Assembly (NCBI GenBank): GCA_902796305.1
Contig: CADBOJ010000063.1
Span: 1 to 58,993 of the forward strand
Reading direction: 5' to 3'
DNA: 58,993 nucleotides
Origin: an uncultured bacterium
GTDB taxonomy: Bacteria > Cyanobacteriota > Vampirovibrionia > Gastranaerophilales > Gastranaerophilaceae
Shown piece by piece: positions 1 through 7,819 of the stretch; the stretch's first letter is position 1, and the number at the start of each line of letters is the position of its first letter. Both the position numbers and the translations under genes were made by a program. The notes under the pieces are model-generated. The model saw only the letters and a program-made list of their open reading frames with translations, ran no database searches and was not told the DNA's origin.

Positions 1-8
1 TCCTTTCT
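1..8 (+). rRNA. possible last 8 nt of 16S rRNA (partial)
   Basis: The window opens with TCCTTTCT. Bacterial 16S rRNA commonly ends GGATCACCTCCTTTCT, so these bases fit the tail that follows GGATCACC. Only eight bases are available, so this is a weak inference. It would fit an assembled contig that broke at a repeated rRNA operon. No spacer tRNA or 23S rRNA follows; a protein gene starts within 190 bp. Confidence 0.33.
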
Positions 9-173
9 AATTTTCGGTTTAATCCTGACCCCTATGGAACGGGCTGGCTAAAATGCCATGTGGAAATAATTGCCGAAAAGGTAATCTGTTAACAAAATAA
101 TCTTAATTGAAACATATTTCAAATGCAATAATAAACTTGTTTTCTTTTTGCTTTAATATTTTTATTTTTCTAA
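9..173 (+). other. non-coding start region with a folded element
   Basis: TTTTCGG at 11-17 is complementary to CCGAAAA at 73-79. Inside it, CCC (29-31) can pair with GGG (41-43), and TGGC (45-48) with GCCA (55-58), giving a small three-way junction. TTGAAA and TTTCAA also form a dyad near 108-123. I cannot match this to a known riboswitch or small RNA. It could be a post-16S processing stem or spacer. Confidence 0.3.
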
Positions 174-179
174 TATAAT
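174..179 (+). promoter_or_regulatory. -10 box TATAAT of the TPR/trpS operon
   Basis: A consensus TATAAT ends 7 bp before the ATG at 187. It overlaps the upstream in-frame ATG at 178, which argues that translation starts at 187. No clear -35 box and no Shine-Dalgarno site are present, so the transcript is predicted to be leaderless. Confidence 0.5.
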
Positions 180-186
180 GCTTAGT

Positions 187-1965
187 ATGGAAAACAGTAA
201 CGAAAATTTGAATAAAGCAGCGGAATATATCGAACATGAGGATTATGTTTTAGCAAAAGAGCTTTTGCAAAAAGTAATAGAATCCGATAATTCTAATACA
301 GAAGCTTATAAAAATCTGGGTTTATGTGAAATCAATCTTGATAATCCGCCTGATGCGATAAAAGCTTTTGAAAAAGCGGTCGAAATTGATAAAGAAGACG
401 CAAGTAGTCTGTTTTATCTTGCATGTTGCAGGGCAAGAACCGGCGAAAAGGAAGATGCCGTAAAACTTTTTGAAAAAGTAATTGAAAAGCGTCCGGCATA
501 CCTTGATGCATATAATAACCTTGCAATGATTTATGTTGAATTTCAACAGATTGATAATGCTATTGAACTTTTGAGCAGTGCATTGAATAATCCTGAAATA
601 GAGCCTGATTATTCTCTTTATTACATTCTTTCAACCTCATATATGTTAAAAAAGGATTATGTAAATGCCTCTAAGTATCTGGAAGCTGCTCTTGAAATCA
701 GCCCTGACAATATTTCAGTTATGAACAGTCTGTCATCATGCTATATGAATCAGGGTAAAAATGACGAAGCGGTTGAAATATTGAAAAAGGCTCTGAAGCT
801 TGATAGTGAAAATTCTTTAACTCTGTATAATCTCGGAATACTCTATCAAACAATGGGTGATTATAAGAATGCATTTACATATTTACAAAAGTCTTATAAT
901 TTAGAACCTACGATTACAATGCTTTCAAGCCTTGCAACTTGTGCGTATAACGCAGGTGAGTATTCACTTGCTGTTACTTTATATCAAAACCTTGTTATGG
1001 CGTTTCCTAATAACTCTGCATTCAGATTATCATATATTGAGTGTCTTGAATTAATTAAAAACTATGAAATGGCGCTTCAAAACGTGAGAATTTTGCTTTC
1101 AACTGATGAAAAGAATGTAGCCCTTATCAAGAAAAAAGGTACACTGCTTAGAAAAACCGGAAAATTTGAAGATTCTATACAGACATTTGAAAATCTTGTA
1201 AAACGGGGAAAAATTGATGTAGAAGTTTACTATAATATGGCTTTTAACTATGTAGAGCTTGAAGAATTTGATAAAGCCAAAGAAATGTTTAAAAAGTGCA
1301 TTATACTCGAGCCTAATAACCCATATGCGCATAAGGATTTAGGTGTTTTATATTTAAAAATGAATTTATACGACTGGGCGCTTGATGAAATTAAGCAAGC
1401 AATTGAACTTGAGGATAATGTTGCCGAATTTCACTATTCTTTGGGTGTAGTTTATATGATGCTAAGCGATATTGAACAGGCCAAAAAAGAATTTTTAAAA
1501 TCCCGTGAGCTTGATTCGGAAAATGCAGATAATCTTGCATATCTCGGCTATGTTTATATTCTTGAAAATGATTTAAATACGGCGGAAGAAATACTGCATA
1601 AAGCAATAAAAATATCCCCTGATAACTTTCTTGCAAAAATTCATCTTGCAAAACTTTATTATGCTAAGCAAAACTGGGAAACTGCAAAACAATTTTTGCT
1701 TGATGCCGTAAATACCGTAAAAGACGATGAAACAATGAATATGCTTGCCATATGTTATAAAAACACAGGTGAGTACGATAGCGCATCGGGTTTACTTTAT
1801 AAGCTAGCAGATAAATATCCGAAAAACCATGTTTTGTTAACTGATTTAGCCGAATGTGAAATTAAATGTGATAAAAAACAACAGGCAAAAAAACACTTAC
1901 AGGATGCGCTTATGGTATTTGACGATTATGAACCTGCGCTAAAATTACTGGAGGAGATATCTTAA
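187..1965 (+). CDS. TPR-repeat protein
   Basis: A 592-residue protein made almost wholly of tandem 34-residue tetratricopeptide repeats, about 16-17 of them, with the usual A/Y/G/A spacing (for example the YKNLGLCEINLDNPPDAI and YNNLAMIYVEFQQIDNAI segments). TPR arrays are protein-protein scaffolds; no catalytic domain, signal peptide or membrane segment is visible, so it is probably cytoplasmic. The start at 187 is preferred over the in-frame ATG at 178 because a TATAAT box covers 174-179. It is the first gene of a run that continues by a one-base overlap (TAATG) into trpS, then a peptidase and dapF. The partner is unknown. It is one of four TPR proteins in the window. Confidence 0.85.
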   Translation: MENSNENLNKAAEYIEHEDYVLAKELLQKVIESDNSNTEAYKNLGLCEINLDNPPDAIKAFEKAVEIDKEDASSLFYLACCRARTGEKEDAVKLFEKVIEKRPAYLDAYNNLAMIYVEFQQIDNAIELLSSALNNPEIEPDYSLYYILSTSYMLKKDYVNASKYLEAALEISPDNISVMNSLSSCYMNQGKNDEAVEILKKALKLDSENSLTLYNLGILYQTMGDYKNAFTYLQKSYNLEPTITMLSSLATCAYNAGEYSLAVTLYQNLVMAFPNNSAFRLSYIECLELIKNYEMALQNVRILLSTDEKNVALIKKKGTLLRKTGKFEDSIQTFENLVKRGKIDVEVYYNMAFNYVELEEFDKAKEMFKKCIILEPNNPYAHKDLGVLYLKMNLYDWALDEIKQAIELEDNVAEFHYSLGVVYMMLSDIEQAKKEFLKSRELDSENADNLAYLGYVYILENDLNTAEEILHKAIKISPDNFLAKIHLAKLYYAKQNWETAKQFLLDAVNTVKDDETMNMLAICYKNTGEYDSASGLLYKLADKYPKNHVLLTDLAECEIKCDKKQQAKKHLQDALMVFDDYEPALKLLEEIS

Positions 1966-2975
1966 TGACAGAAAAAATGCGTATAACTTCAGGGATGCGC
2001 CCTACGGGAAAATTGCATCTTGGTCACTACCTTGGAGTAATAAGAAATTGGGCTAATCTGCAGGACAATTTTGATTGCAACTTTTTTATAGCAGACTGGC
2101 ATGCACTTACGACAAAGTATAATCAAACAAAGGAAATTCTTGCAAGCGTCAAAGATGTCGCACTTGATTGGCTTGCCTGCGGTATAGACCCCGATAAAAC
2201 AACAATTTACGTTCAATCGCTTGTTCCTCAAACCGCGCAACTACACATATACCTTTCAATGATTACTCCTCAAAACTGGGTTGAACGTGACCCCACTTTA
2301 AAAGATTTGGCAAAAATTATGAAAGACAGACAGGAAAATATGTCTAACCTTTCATACGGTCTTTTTGGCTATCCTGTTCTTATGACAGCGGATATCTTAA
2401 CTTTTAATACTCATTTTGTGCCTGTCGGAATTGATCAAGTGGCACATGTTGAATTATCAAGAGATATTGCAAGACGATTTAACAATATCTATAATACGGA
2501 CTTTTTTATTGAACCCGAACCTAAACTAACCGAAACTTCGCATATTAAAGGTCTGGATGGCAATAAAATGGGTAAATCTTTCAATAACGATATTAAAATA
2601 TCGGATACGGCTGAAGTTACCGAAGCTAAAATTAAGACGGGAATTACGGACAGAAACAGAATAAGAAAAGATGATTTAGGCAATCCGGATAATTGTGAAG
2701 TTATCTACGACTATTGGAGAATATTCGGCTCTAATGAAGATTGCGATGAAATAAGCTGTGCCTGTAAATGTGCGAAAATCGGATGTTTTGAATGCAAAAA
2801 ACGGCTTGCAAATATAATAAATACAAAACTTGCACCAATTAGGGAAAAAAGGCTCGAACTCGAAAAAAATGAAAACTTAATTCATGATATATTACATTCA
2901 GGTTCGGCTAAAGCCAGAACTAAAGCACAAGTTACGCTTGACGGTGTAACCGATAAAGTCAGCATGTATAAATAA
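1965..2975 (+). CDS. trpS: tryptophanyl-tRNA synthetase with Fe-S-type cysteine motif
   Basis: Class I aminoacyl-tRNA synthetase that charges tRNA-Trp; 336 residues, normal for the family. The HIGH-type signature is GKLHLGH near residue 15 and the KMSKS-type loop is GNKMGKS near 199. A GGAGGAG Shine-Dalgarno site at 1950-1956 fixes the start, which overlaps the previous stop codon by one base. Cysteines 244, 267, 274 and 277 match exactly the C-x22-C-x6-C-x2-C pattern known from the [4Fe-4S]-binding TrpRS of Thermotoga maritima; three more cysteines (260, 265, 269) lie among them. A cluster here would fit an anaerobe, where it is thought to help anticodon recognition. That it binds a cluster in this organism is inference. 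Confidence 0.96.
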   Translation: MTEKMRITSGMRPTGKLHLGHYLGVIRNWANLQDNFDCNFFIADWHALTTKYNQTKEILASVKDVALDWLACGIDPDKTTIYVQSLVPQTAQLHIYLSMITPQNWVERDPTLKDLAKIMKDRQENMSNLSYGLFGYPVLMTADILTFNTHFVPVGIDQVAHVELSRDIARRFNNIYNTDFFIEPEPKLTETSHIKGLDGNKMGKSFNNDIKISDTAEVTEAKIKTGITDRNRIRKDDLGNPDNCEVIYDYWRIFGSNEDCDEISCACKCAKIGCFECKKRLANIINTKLAPIREKRLELEKNENLIHDILHSGSAKARTKAQVTLDGVTDKVSMYK

Positions 2976-2998
2976 AACAAAGATAGAGGATTAGTTTT

Positions 2999-4216
2999 AT
3001 GGAAATTATAGAATTATTTGAAGAACTGGTAAAAATACCTTCTCCCAGCCTTGGAGAAATTAATGTATCGGAAAAAATCAAAGCTATAACATATGTAAAC
3101 GGTATCAATGCTTATTATGACGAATATAAGAATTTAATTATCGATGTTCCCGCAAATGATACAAGCAAGAAACCTCTGCTCCTTTCTGCCCATATGGATG
3201 TAGTCGGAAATTCATCACCCGTTAATATACATTACTCTGAAGATAATAAATATATTGAAACAGACAAAACAAGAACTCTCGGTGCTGATGATAAAGCGGG
3301 CGTGAGTGTTGCTTTAATGCTTGCTATTTACATTACGTCGCATCCCGAAATAAAACACGGCGGACTTGAAATTGTATTTACAAGGGATGAAGAAACCAAT
3401 ATGACAGGCATTAATAATGTTAATTTCGATGAATTAAAAAGTGAAAATGTCCTTGTACTGGATTCTGATATGCTCGGAAATTTTGAAATAGCGGGAGCAG
3501 GATATACAAAACTGGATATTGAAGTTACTACAAAATACGGCGGGCACAGCGGTAATGATATAGCTGACAAAAAACGCTATAATGCCGCAAAATTGATTGC
3601 TGATTTGGTTTCTAAGCTTCCTAACGGGGTATTTAAACGGGAAAAAGGTTTTACGATAACCTCTTGTAATCTAGGTTCAATAGTTGCAGGCGCAGTTGAC
3701 ATTGGTATAGAAAGACTTTTGGATAAAGAAAATATTGAAAAACCTTATTCTAAAACTCTTATAGGTTTATGTGCCGATAATGTGATAAATACATCGGCAT
3801 ATGCTCATTATTCCTTAAGAAGTTCAGACAAAAAATATGAAGAAAAGCTAATTGAAAAATTCAACAAAGAAATTGAAAAGTTTAACAGAAAATATAAAGA
3901 TTTAGCAAATGCAAGATTAAATGTAAAAATTCATATGCTTCCTTTTGAAAAATCGCCAAATCAAGAAATGGCAAAAATTGCAAAAATTGCGGGAGCGTCT
4001 GCCGGAATTCCCATAAAAATACAGTCATTCCATGCAGGAGCAGAAACACATGTTTATGCAAATAAAGTAAATAAGTTTAAAAAGAAATTTAAACCAGTTC
4101 TTGTTGGTGTTGCAAATATTTATTCAATGCATTCCTCTAATGAAAAAATGGAAATTGAAAGCTTGAAAAAGGGTTTTGAATTTATTAAGCAAATATTTCT
4201 GGAATACAACAAATAG
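2999..4216 (+). CDS. M20 family peptidase, PepT-like
   Basis: A 405-residue zinc aminopeptidase of the M20 family, closest by motif to tripeptidase T. Metal-site segments are in the expected order: SAHMDVV near 64 (His and Asp ligands), LGADDKAG near 95 (bridging Asp), a DEE pair near 129, LDSD near 153, and a C-terminal HAGAETH. The dimerisation (lid) domain lies between about 180 and 320. It would cleave short peptides in the cytoplasm. AGAGGA at 2985-2990 is the ribosome site. It sits 23 bp after trpS and 12 bp before dapF in the same operon. The exact substrate (tripeptides or other dipeptides) cannot be read from the sequence. Confidence 0.88.
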   Translation: MEIIELFEELVKIPSPSLGEINVSEKIKAITYVNGINAYYDEYKNLIIDVPANDTSKKPLLLSAHMDVVGNSSPVNIHYSEDNKYIETDKTRTLGADDKAGVSVALMLAIYITSHPEIKHGGLEIVFTRDEETNMTGINNVNFDELKSENVLVLDSDMLGNFEIAGAGYTKLDIEVTTKYGGHSGNDIADKKRYNAAKLIADLVSKLPNGVFKREKGFTITSCNLGSIVAGAVDIGIERLLDKENIEKPYSKTLIGLCADNVINTSAYAHYSLRSSDKKYEEKLIEKFNKEIEKFNRKYKDLANARLNVKIHMLPFEKSPNQEMAKIAKIAGASAGIPIKIQSFHAGAETHVYANKVNKFKKKFKPVLVGVANIYSMHSSNEKMEIESLKKGFEFIKQIFLEYNK

Positions 4217-4228
4217 TAAGGATTTTTT

Positions 4229-4987
4229 ATGTCAATAAAATTTGAAAAGTGGCAAGGACTGGGAAATGATTTCATAATACTTTTTGATGATATAGTTTCT
4301 TCTGATTTAGCCATAAGATTATGTGACAGAAATTTTGGGATTGGCGCAGACGGTATATTTTGCCCCACCGCATCGAATTGTGCCGATATAGGTTGGAAAT
4401 TTTATAACTCGGACGGAACAATAGCTCAAATGTGCGGAAACGGTATCAGGTGTTTTGCAAGGTTTCTGAGAAAACATAATATTATAACTAAAGATATTTT
4501 TACGGTCGAAACTCTTGCGGGAATAAAAATGCTTGAATTACTTGATGACGATAAAGTTAAAGTAAATATGGGTAAACCTGTCTTTATTAAAAATATAGAA
4601 ATCGAAGGGTTTAATGCTTCCCTTGTTTCAATGGGAAATCCTCATTGCGTAATATATACCGATAATGATTCCGAAACTTTGGCAAAAACAAAAGGTTCCG
4701 CTATTGAAAATAATCCGATATTTCCCGAAAAAACAAATGTAGAATTTGTTAATATAATTTCAAACAACAGAATTAAAATGCATGTATGGGAAAGAGGATG
4801 CGGAATAACACTTGCCTGCGGTACGGGTGCTTGTGCTTCCGTTGCATCTGGAGTTAAAGCGGGTCTGATTTCAAATATCTGCGACGTTGTCCTTCCCGGA
4901 GGTGTTTTAAATATAAATTATTCGGGTGAAGATATTTTTATGTCAGGCGAAGCTAAATGCGCTTTCACAGGTGTATTTATTGATTAA
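4229..4987 (+). CDS. dapF: diaminopimelate epimerase
   Basis: Converts LL- to meso-diaminopimelate, the precursor of lysine and of DAP-type peptidoglycan. The protein has 252 residues. Both halves of the pseudo-symmetric fold show their catalytic cysteine: MCGNGIRC near residue 70 and ACGTGACA near 196. An AAGGA ribosome site precedes the ATG. It is the last gene of the TPR-trpS-peptidase-dapF run. With lysC at 13974 it shows that the lysine/DAP pathway is at least partly encoded nearby. No oddity seen. Confidence 0.96.
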   Translation: MSIKFEKWQGLGNDFIILFDDIVSSDLAIRLCDRNFGIGADGIFCPTASNCADIGWKFYNSDGTIAQMCGNGIRCFARFLRKHNIITKDIFTVETLAGIKMLELLDDDKVKVNMGKPVFIKNIEIEGFNASLVSMGNPHCVIYTDNDSETLAKTKGSAIENNPIFPEKTNVEFVNIISNNRIKMHVWERGCGITLACGTGACASVASGVKAGLISNICDVVLPGGVLNINYSGEDIFMSGEAKCAFTGVFID

Positions 4988-5009
4988 ATGTGCTTGAAAA
5001 AATTTTTTC

Positions 5010-5038
5010 TTGTTTCAAAAATGTGTTCATGCTAACAT
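5010..5038 (+). promoter_or_regulatory. promoter of rpsF-ssb-rpsR
   Basis: TTGTTT (5010-5015) and TAACAT (5033-5038) are separated by exactly 17 bp, and the -10 is preceded by TGC, an extended -10 motif. It is followed by a short leader with AAGGAGA just before the rpsF start. Unlike many first genes in the window, rpsF has both a leader and a Shine-Dalgarno site. Confidence 0.5.
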
Positions 5039-5070
5039 CAGGATAATTACAATCACCATAAGGAGAAAAA

Positions 5071-5361
5071 ATGAAAAAATACGATTTATTTACAATAATC
5101 AAGCCTAATCTTGATAATGATGAAGCCGATAAAGTTGTTTCAAAAGTTGAAGAAGCTGTTAAAACGCTTGGCGGTGAAGTTTTTGAAGCTGATAAAATGG
5201 GAAGAAAAAAACTTTCTTATGAAGTAGCAGGTTTTACTGATGGTTTTATGGTTAATCAAACAATTTCTTTACCTGCTGATAAAATTGTAGAATTTAAAAG
5301 ACAATTAAGACTTAATGATTCTATAATTCGTACAATGTTTACAACAAAGGAAAATGCATAA
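5071..5361 (+). CDS. rpsF: 30S ribosomal protein S6
   Basis: Small-subunit protein S6, 96 residues, which binds 16S rRNA together with S18. The sequence has the typical ferredoxin-like pattern: a KKYDLFTIIKPN first strand, a KMGRKKLSYEV middle section, and the end of the fold near RLNDSIIRTMF. AAGGAGA is well placed before the ATG. The order rpsF-ssb-rpsR is widely conserved in bacteria. The stop codon overlaps the ssb start (TAATG), suggesting translational coupling. Confidence 0.97.
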   Translation: MKKYDLFTIIKPNLDNDEADKVVSKVEEAVKTLGGEVFEADKMGRKKLSYEVAGFTDGFMVNQTISLPADKIVEFKRQLRLNDSIIRTMFTTKENA

Positions 5362-5762
5362 TGACACTTGCAAAAGCATTTGTTACGGGTATTGTTACAA
5401 GAGCACCCGAAAAAAGATTTACTCAAAATGATATGCCTATTGCAGGTTTTACGGTAAATATCGATAAAGCCAATGAAACATTACTTAGAGTAGTTGCTTT
5501 CGGGCAACTGGCAGATACAATTGCAAATGATATTGCTGTTGGCGACAGTGTTGCAGTTGAAGGTAAATTGCAAACAAATGTTTTTAAACTTCCAAACGGA
5601 AAAGATAAAAAAGTATTTGAAATCAGTGCTTCAAGTGTTGAAAAAATAAGCGGTTCAGCAGGTAGTGTTTCAGCAAGTCCATCAAAAGAAGAAAATATTG
5701 TAACATTTGATGAAACCGAACCCGCTCAGGATTTAATAGATGAAGATGAAATTCCGTTTTAA
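5361..5762 (+). CDS. ssb: single-stranded DNA-binding protein
   Basis: A 133-residue SSB with an N-terminal OB fold (about residues 1-95) and a short flexible tail ending in the acidic tip DEDEIPF, the docking site for replication and repair partners. It coats single-stranded DNA in replication, recombination and repair. The linker is shorter than in Escherichia coli SSB. It sits between rpsF and rpsR, its usual place, and its start overlaps the rpsF stop by one base. Confidence 0.95.
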   Translation: MTLAKAFVTGIVTRAPEKRFTQNDMPIAGFTVNIDKANETLLRVVAFGQLADTIANDIAVGDSVAVEGKLQTNVFKLPNGKDKKVFEISASSVEKISGSAGSVSASPSKEENIVTFDETEPAQDLIDEDEIPF

Positions 5763-5820
5763 AAACGGCGGTCGTAAATAATTAAATAATTATTTAAACT
5801 AGAAAAGGAAAAAATTAATA

Positions 5821-6054
5821 ATGGCTAAAGATTTAAAAGACGTAAAAAAGAAGAAAAATTGCACATTCTGTAATGATAAAATTGATTCTTTGGATTTTAA
5901 AGATGTTTCAAAAATTAAACGTTATTTATCAGAATCAGGTAAAATTCTTCCAAGACGTATAACAGGTACATGCGCTAAACATCAAAGAATGTTATCAAAT
6001 GCTGTTAAAAAAGCAAGAGAAGCATCTTTATTAGGCTATGTATTTGAAAATTAA
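5821..6054 (+). CDS. rpsR: 30S ribosomal protein S18
   Basis: Small-subunit protein S18, 77 residues, partner of S6. The core [20 protein letters not shown] is diagnostic. It begins with a lysine-rich stretch and carries CTFC near residue 15, so it looks like the cysteine-containing, zinc-ribbon-type form of S18; whether it binds zinc is not proven by the sequence. AAAAGGAAA precedes the start. It is followed by a strong hairpin terminator. Confidence 0.96.
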   Translation: MAKDLKDVKKKKNCTFCNDKIDSLDFKDVSKIKRYLSESGKILPRRITGTCAKHQRMLSNAVKKAREASLLGYVFEN

Positions 6055-6075
6055 TTATAATTAACAAGCGACAAA

Positions 6076-6110
6076 AAAACAGACGGTTGATTATTTTCAC
6101 CGTCTGTTTT
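6076..6110. terminator. bidirectional rho-independent terminator
   Basis: A perfect 12-bp stem, AAAACAGACGGT (6076-6087) with ACCGTCTGTTTT (6099-6110), closes an 11-base loop. A T-run ends the right arm and an A-run starts the left arm, so it can stop transcription from rpsR on the plus strand and from the facing gene on the minus strand. Confidence 0.88.
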
Positions 6111-6126
6111 GTTATATAAACTGCAA

Positions 6127-7776
6127 TTAAGCTTTATTTGTATTGTTTTCGACTTTTTTTGCCTTTTGCTTTTTGTATAAATTTTTGATTTTTCCCGCAA
6201 CCGGAACCATCAGAACCGGAACAAGCAATCTTACTACAAGTGCAAATATTGTAAGCGATTTAAGTTTGCTTAATTTTTTTCCGTATGAATTCGATAGTTT
6301 TGTTATGGTATTCGATAATTGTTTACTGTCTTTAAAGTTTATTGATGAAAGTTTATCTGCAATTTCCCTGCATCCTGCAAGATTTGAACATTTTTCAGCT
6401 ATGAGTTCTTTTATTGCATGCGTATCTTCCACGGATGACAGCATATCTTTAATATCGGTTATATTATTTGTTAATACGTTTTTGAAATTATTTTTTGCTA
6501 TTTCAAGCGGTTTATCGCATGCCCAGTCTATTCCGAGTGCAAAGAAGCTTGAAACAATTGTAACGAGTGCGGATTGGATATTTAAACCGAGTTTTTGATC
6601 CGGATCAATTTTTTTTGATTTGGTAGTATTGTATAGCCAGTAGCCTGTTAATAAAAATGAAGTTATATCACCCATTCTTGGCGATGGTTTCTTTGTGTTA
6701 GAAAGAAGTTCAACACACCTTTCTCCGGGTCGTGTCATAGAAATATGTTCAATACCTTTTGCAAAATTATTTATGATTTTTTCTGAGCCACCCTTAAAAG
6801 ATACTTTGTCAGCATTTTTGTTGCTGAACGGTTTAAAATTTTGTTTATCATTTTTGTATGATTTTGAATTTGTTAGTGTTGAGTGTTTTTCAAGCATTTT
6901 TTTATTAAATAAAAATGCAAGCACAGAGGGTAATAATAAACTTGAAATTTTGGCTTTACCTATGGCAGTAATCCATTCTGTTGAATTTTTCCAAAAAACT
7001 CTATATGCTTCGTAAAGTGTAGTACCTTTTTTGCCTTCCGTACCCGATAAAATCTTATTTATGAATATGGGATTTTTTTCGAAAATGTGTTTGTGTTCTT
7101 TGCAGTTTTTGATTAATGACGTTGCTTTTTGTGCTATTTCAGCTTCATCGGGAGTATAATGGTTTTTTGTCGTTAACGCTTTAAACAGACTGTTAATTAC
7201 GCCGTAATTTTGTGCACGAACATGTTTATATTTATGTGAAAATCCGTTGTTTTCTTTAATTAAAAGTTCTTCTGCCAAAGATTTTACTTCTTCTTGACCT
7301 TTAATTTGAAGTTTTCTGTTTTCCCCTATTTTAAGCAGTTTCATATTGTTTTCAATAACGCCCACCGCTTTATTAATGAGTTTTCCGCCGATTGTAAAAC
7401 TTAAAAAGCTTCCGATAAATGCCTGCAAAAAGTTTTTGGTTGCAATAATCTGCTTATCTTTTTCTTCTGCGCCTTTAGAATTTAAAACAAGCATCGGTTT
7501 AATTATGCCTGCCAAAAATAGTGCATATATTGCATTAAATGCCGTTTCGTTGTCATTAACTAAATCAACAACCTTATTTATCGGTGCGGATTTAACAAAT
7601 TTTTCTCCCAGTGAAACCGCAGACCCGCCAAAGCTTATCGCTCGTGCGGGTCTGATTTTTTCATAATTATTTTTACTCTCTTTGTATTTATAATGTCCGA
7701 CCGTAGGTTTTTCATTATTCAGCGAAGAGCGCTTATAAAATCGATTATATGTGTTGTTGTTAATATTTAGTTTCAT
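6127..7776 (-). CDS. unknown membrane protein with SFGG/SFKGG motifs
   Basis: I do not recognise a characterised family. The protein has about 549 residues from the ATG at 7776; an upstream in-frame ATG at 7794 is possible, and neither has a Shine-Dalgarno site. After a short polar N-terminus it shows ARAISFGG, and near the middle a second DKVSFKGG followed by a stretch that again leads into hydrophobic segments, so it may be two related halves. Several hydrophobic stretches look membrane-spanning (AFLAGIIKPMLV, FIGSFLSFTIGG, LLLPSVLAFLF, VTIVSSFFALGI, and VVRLLVPVLMVPVAG near the end). The C-terminus is very lysine-rich. It lies 25 bp after gshB on the same strand and faces rpsR across a terminator. 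The 498-residue protein at 30955 has a similar short N-terminal motif. Confidence 0.55.
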   Translation of the reverse strand: MKLNINNNTYNRFYKRSSLNNEKPTVGHYKYKESKNNYEKIRPARAISFGGSAVSLGEKFVKSAPINKVVDLVNDNETAFNAIYALFLAGIIKPMLVLNSKGAEEKDKQIIATKNFLQAFIGSFLSFTIGGKLINKAVGVIENNMKLLKIGENRKLQIKGQEEVKSLAEELLIKENNGFSHKYKHVRAQNYGVINSLFKALTTKNHYTPDEAEIAQKATSLIKNCKEHKHIFEKNPIFINKILSGTEGKKGTTLYEAYRVFWKNSTEWITAIGKAKISSLLLPSVLAFLFNKKMLEKHSTLTNSKSYKNDKQNFKPFSNKNADKVSFKGGSEKIINNFAKGIEHISMTRPGERCVELLSNTKKPSPRMGDITSFLLTGYWLYNTTKSKKIDPDQKLGLNIQSALVTIVSSFFALGIDWACDKPLEIAKNNFKNVLTNNITDIKDMLSSVEDTHAIKELIAEKCSNLAGCREIADKLSSINFKDSKQLSNTITKLSNSYGKKLSKLKSLTIFALVVRLLVPVLMVPVAGKIKNLYKKQKAKKVENNTNKA

Positions 7777-7819
7777 GGTACTTATACAAAACATGTGATA
7801 AATTTATTTTGCCATAAAT

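Noticed and set aside
9..80. A known riboswitch at the left end
   Set aside because: The three-way stem is suggestive, but I could not match the conserved loops of any class I know.
6143..7666. Plus-strand reading frames opposite the 549-residue protein
   Set aside because: They are shadows of the minus-strand gene, without start signals, and the minus-strand protein has a better amino acid composition.
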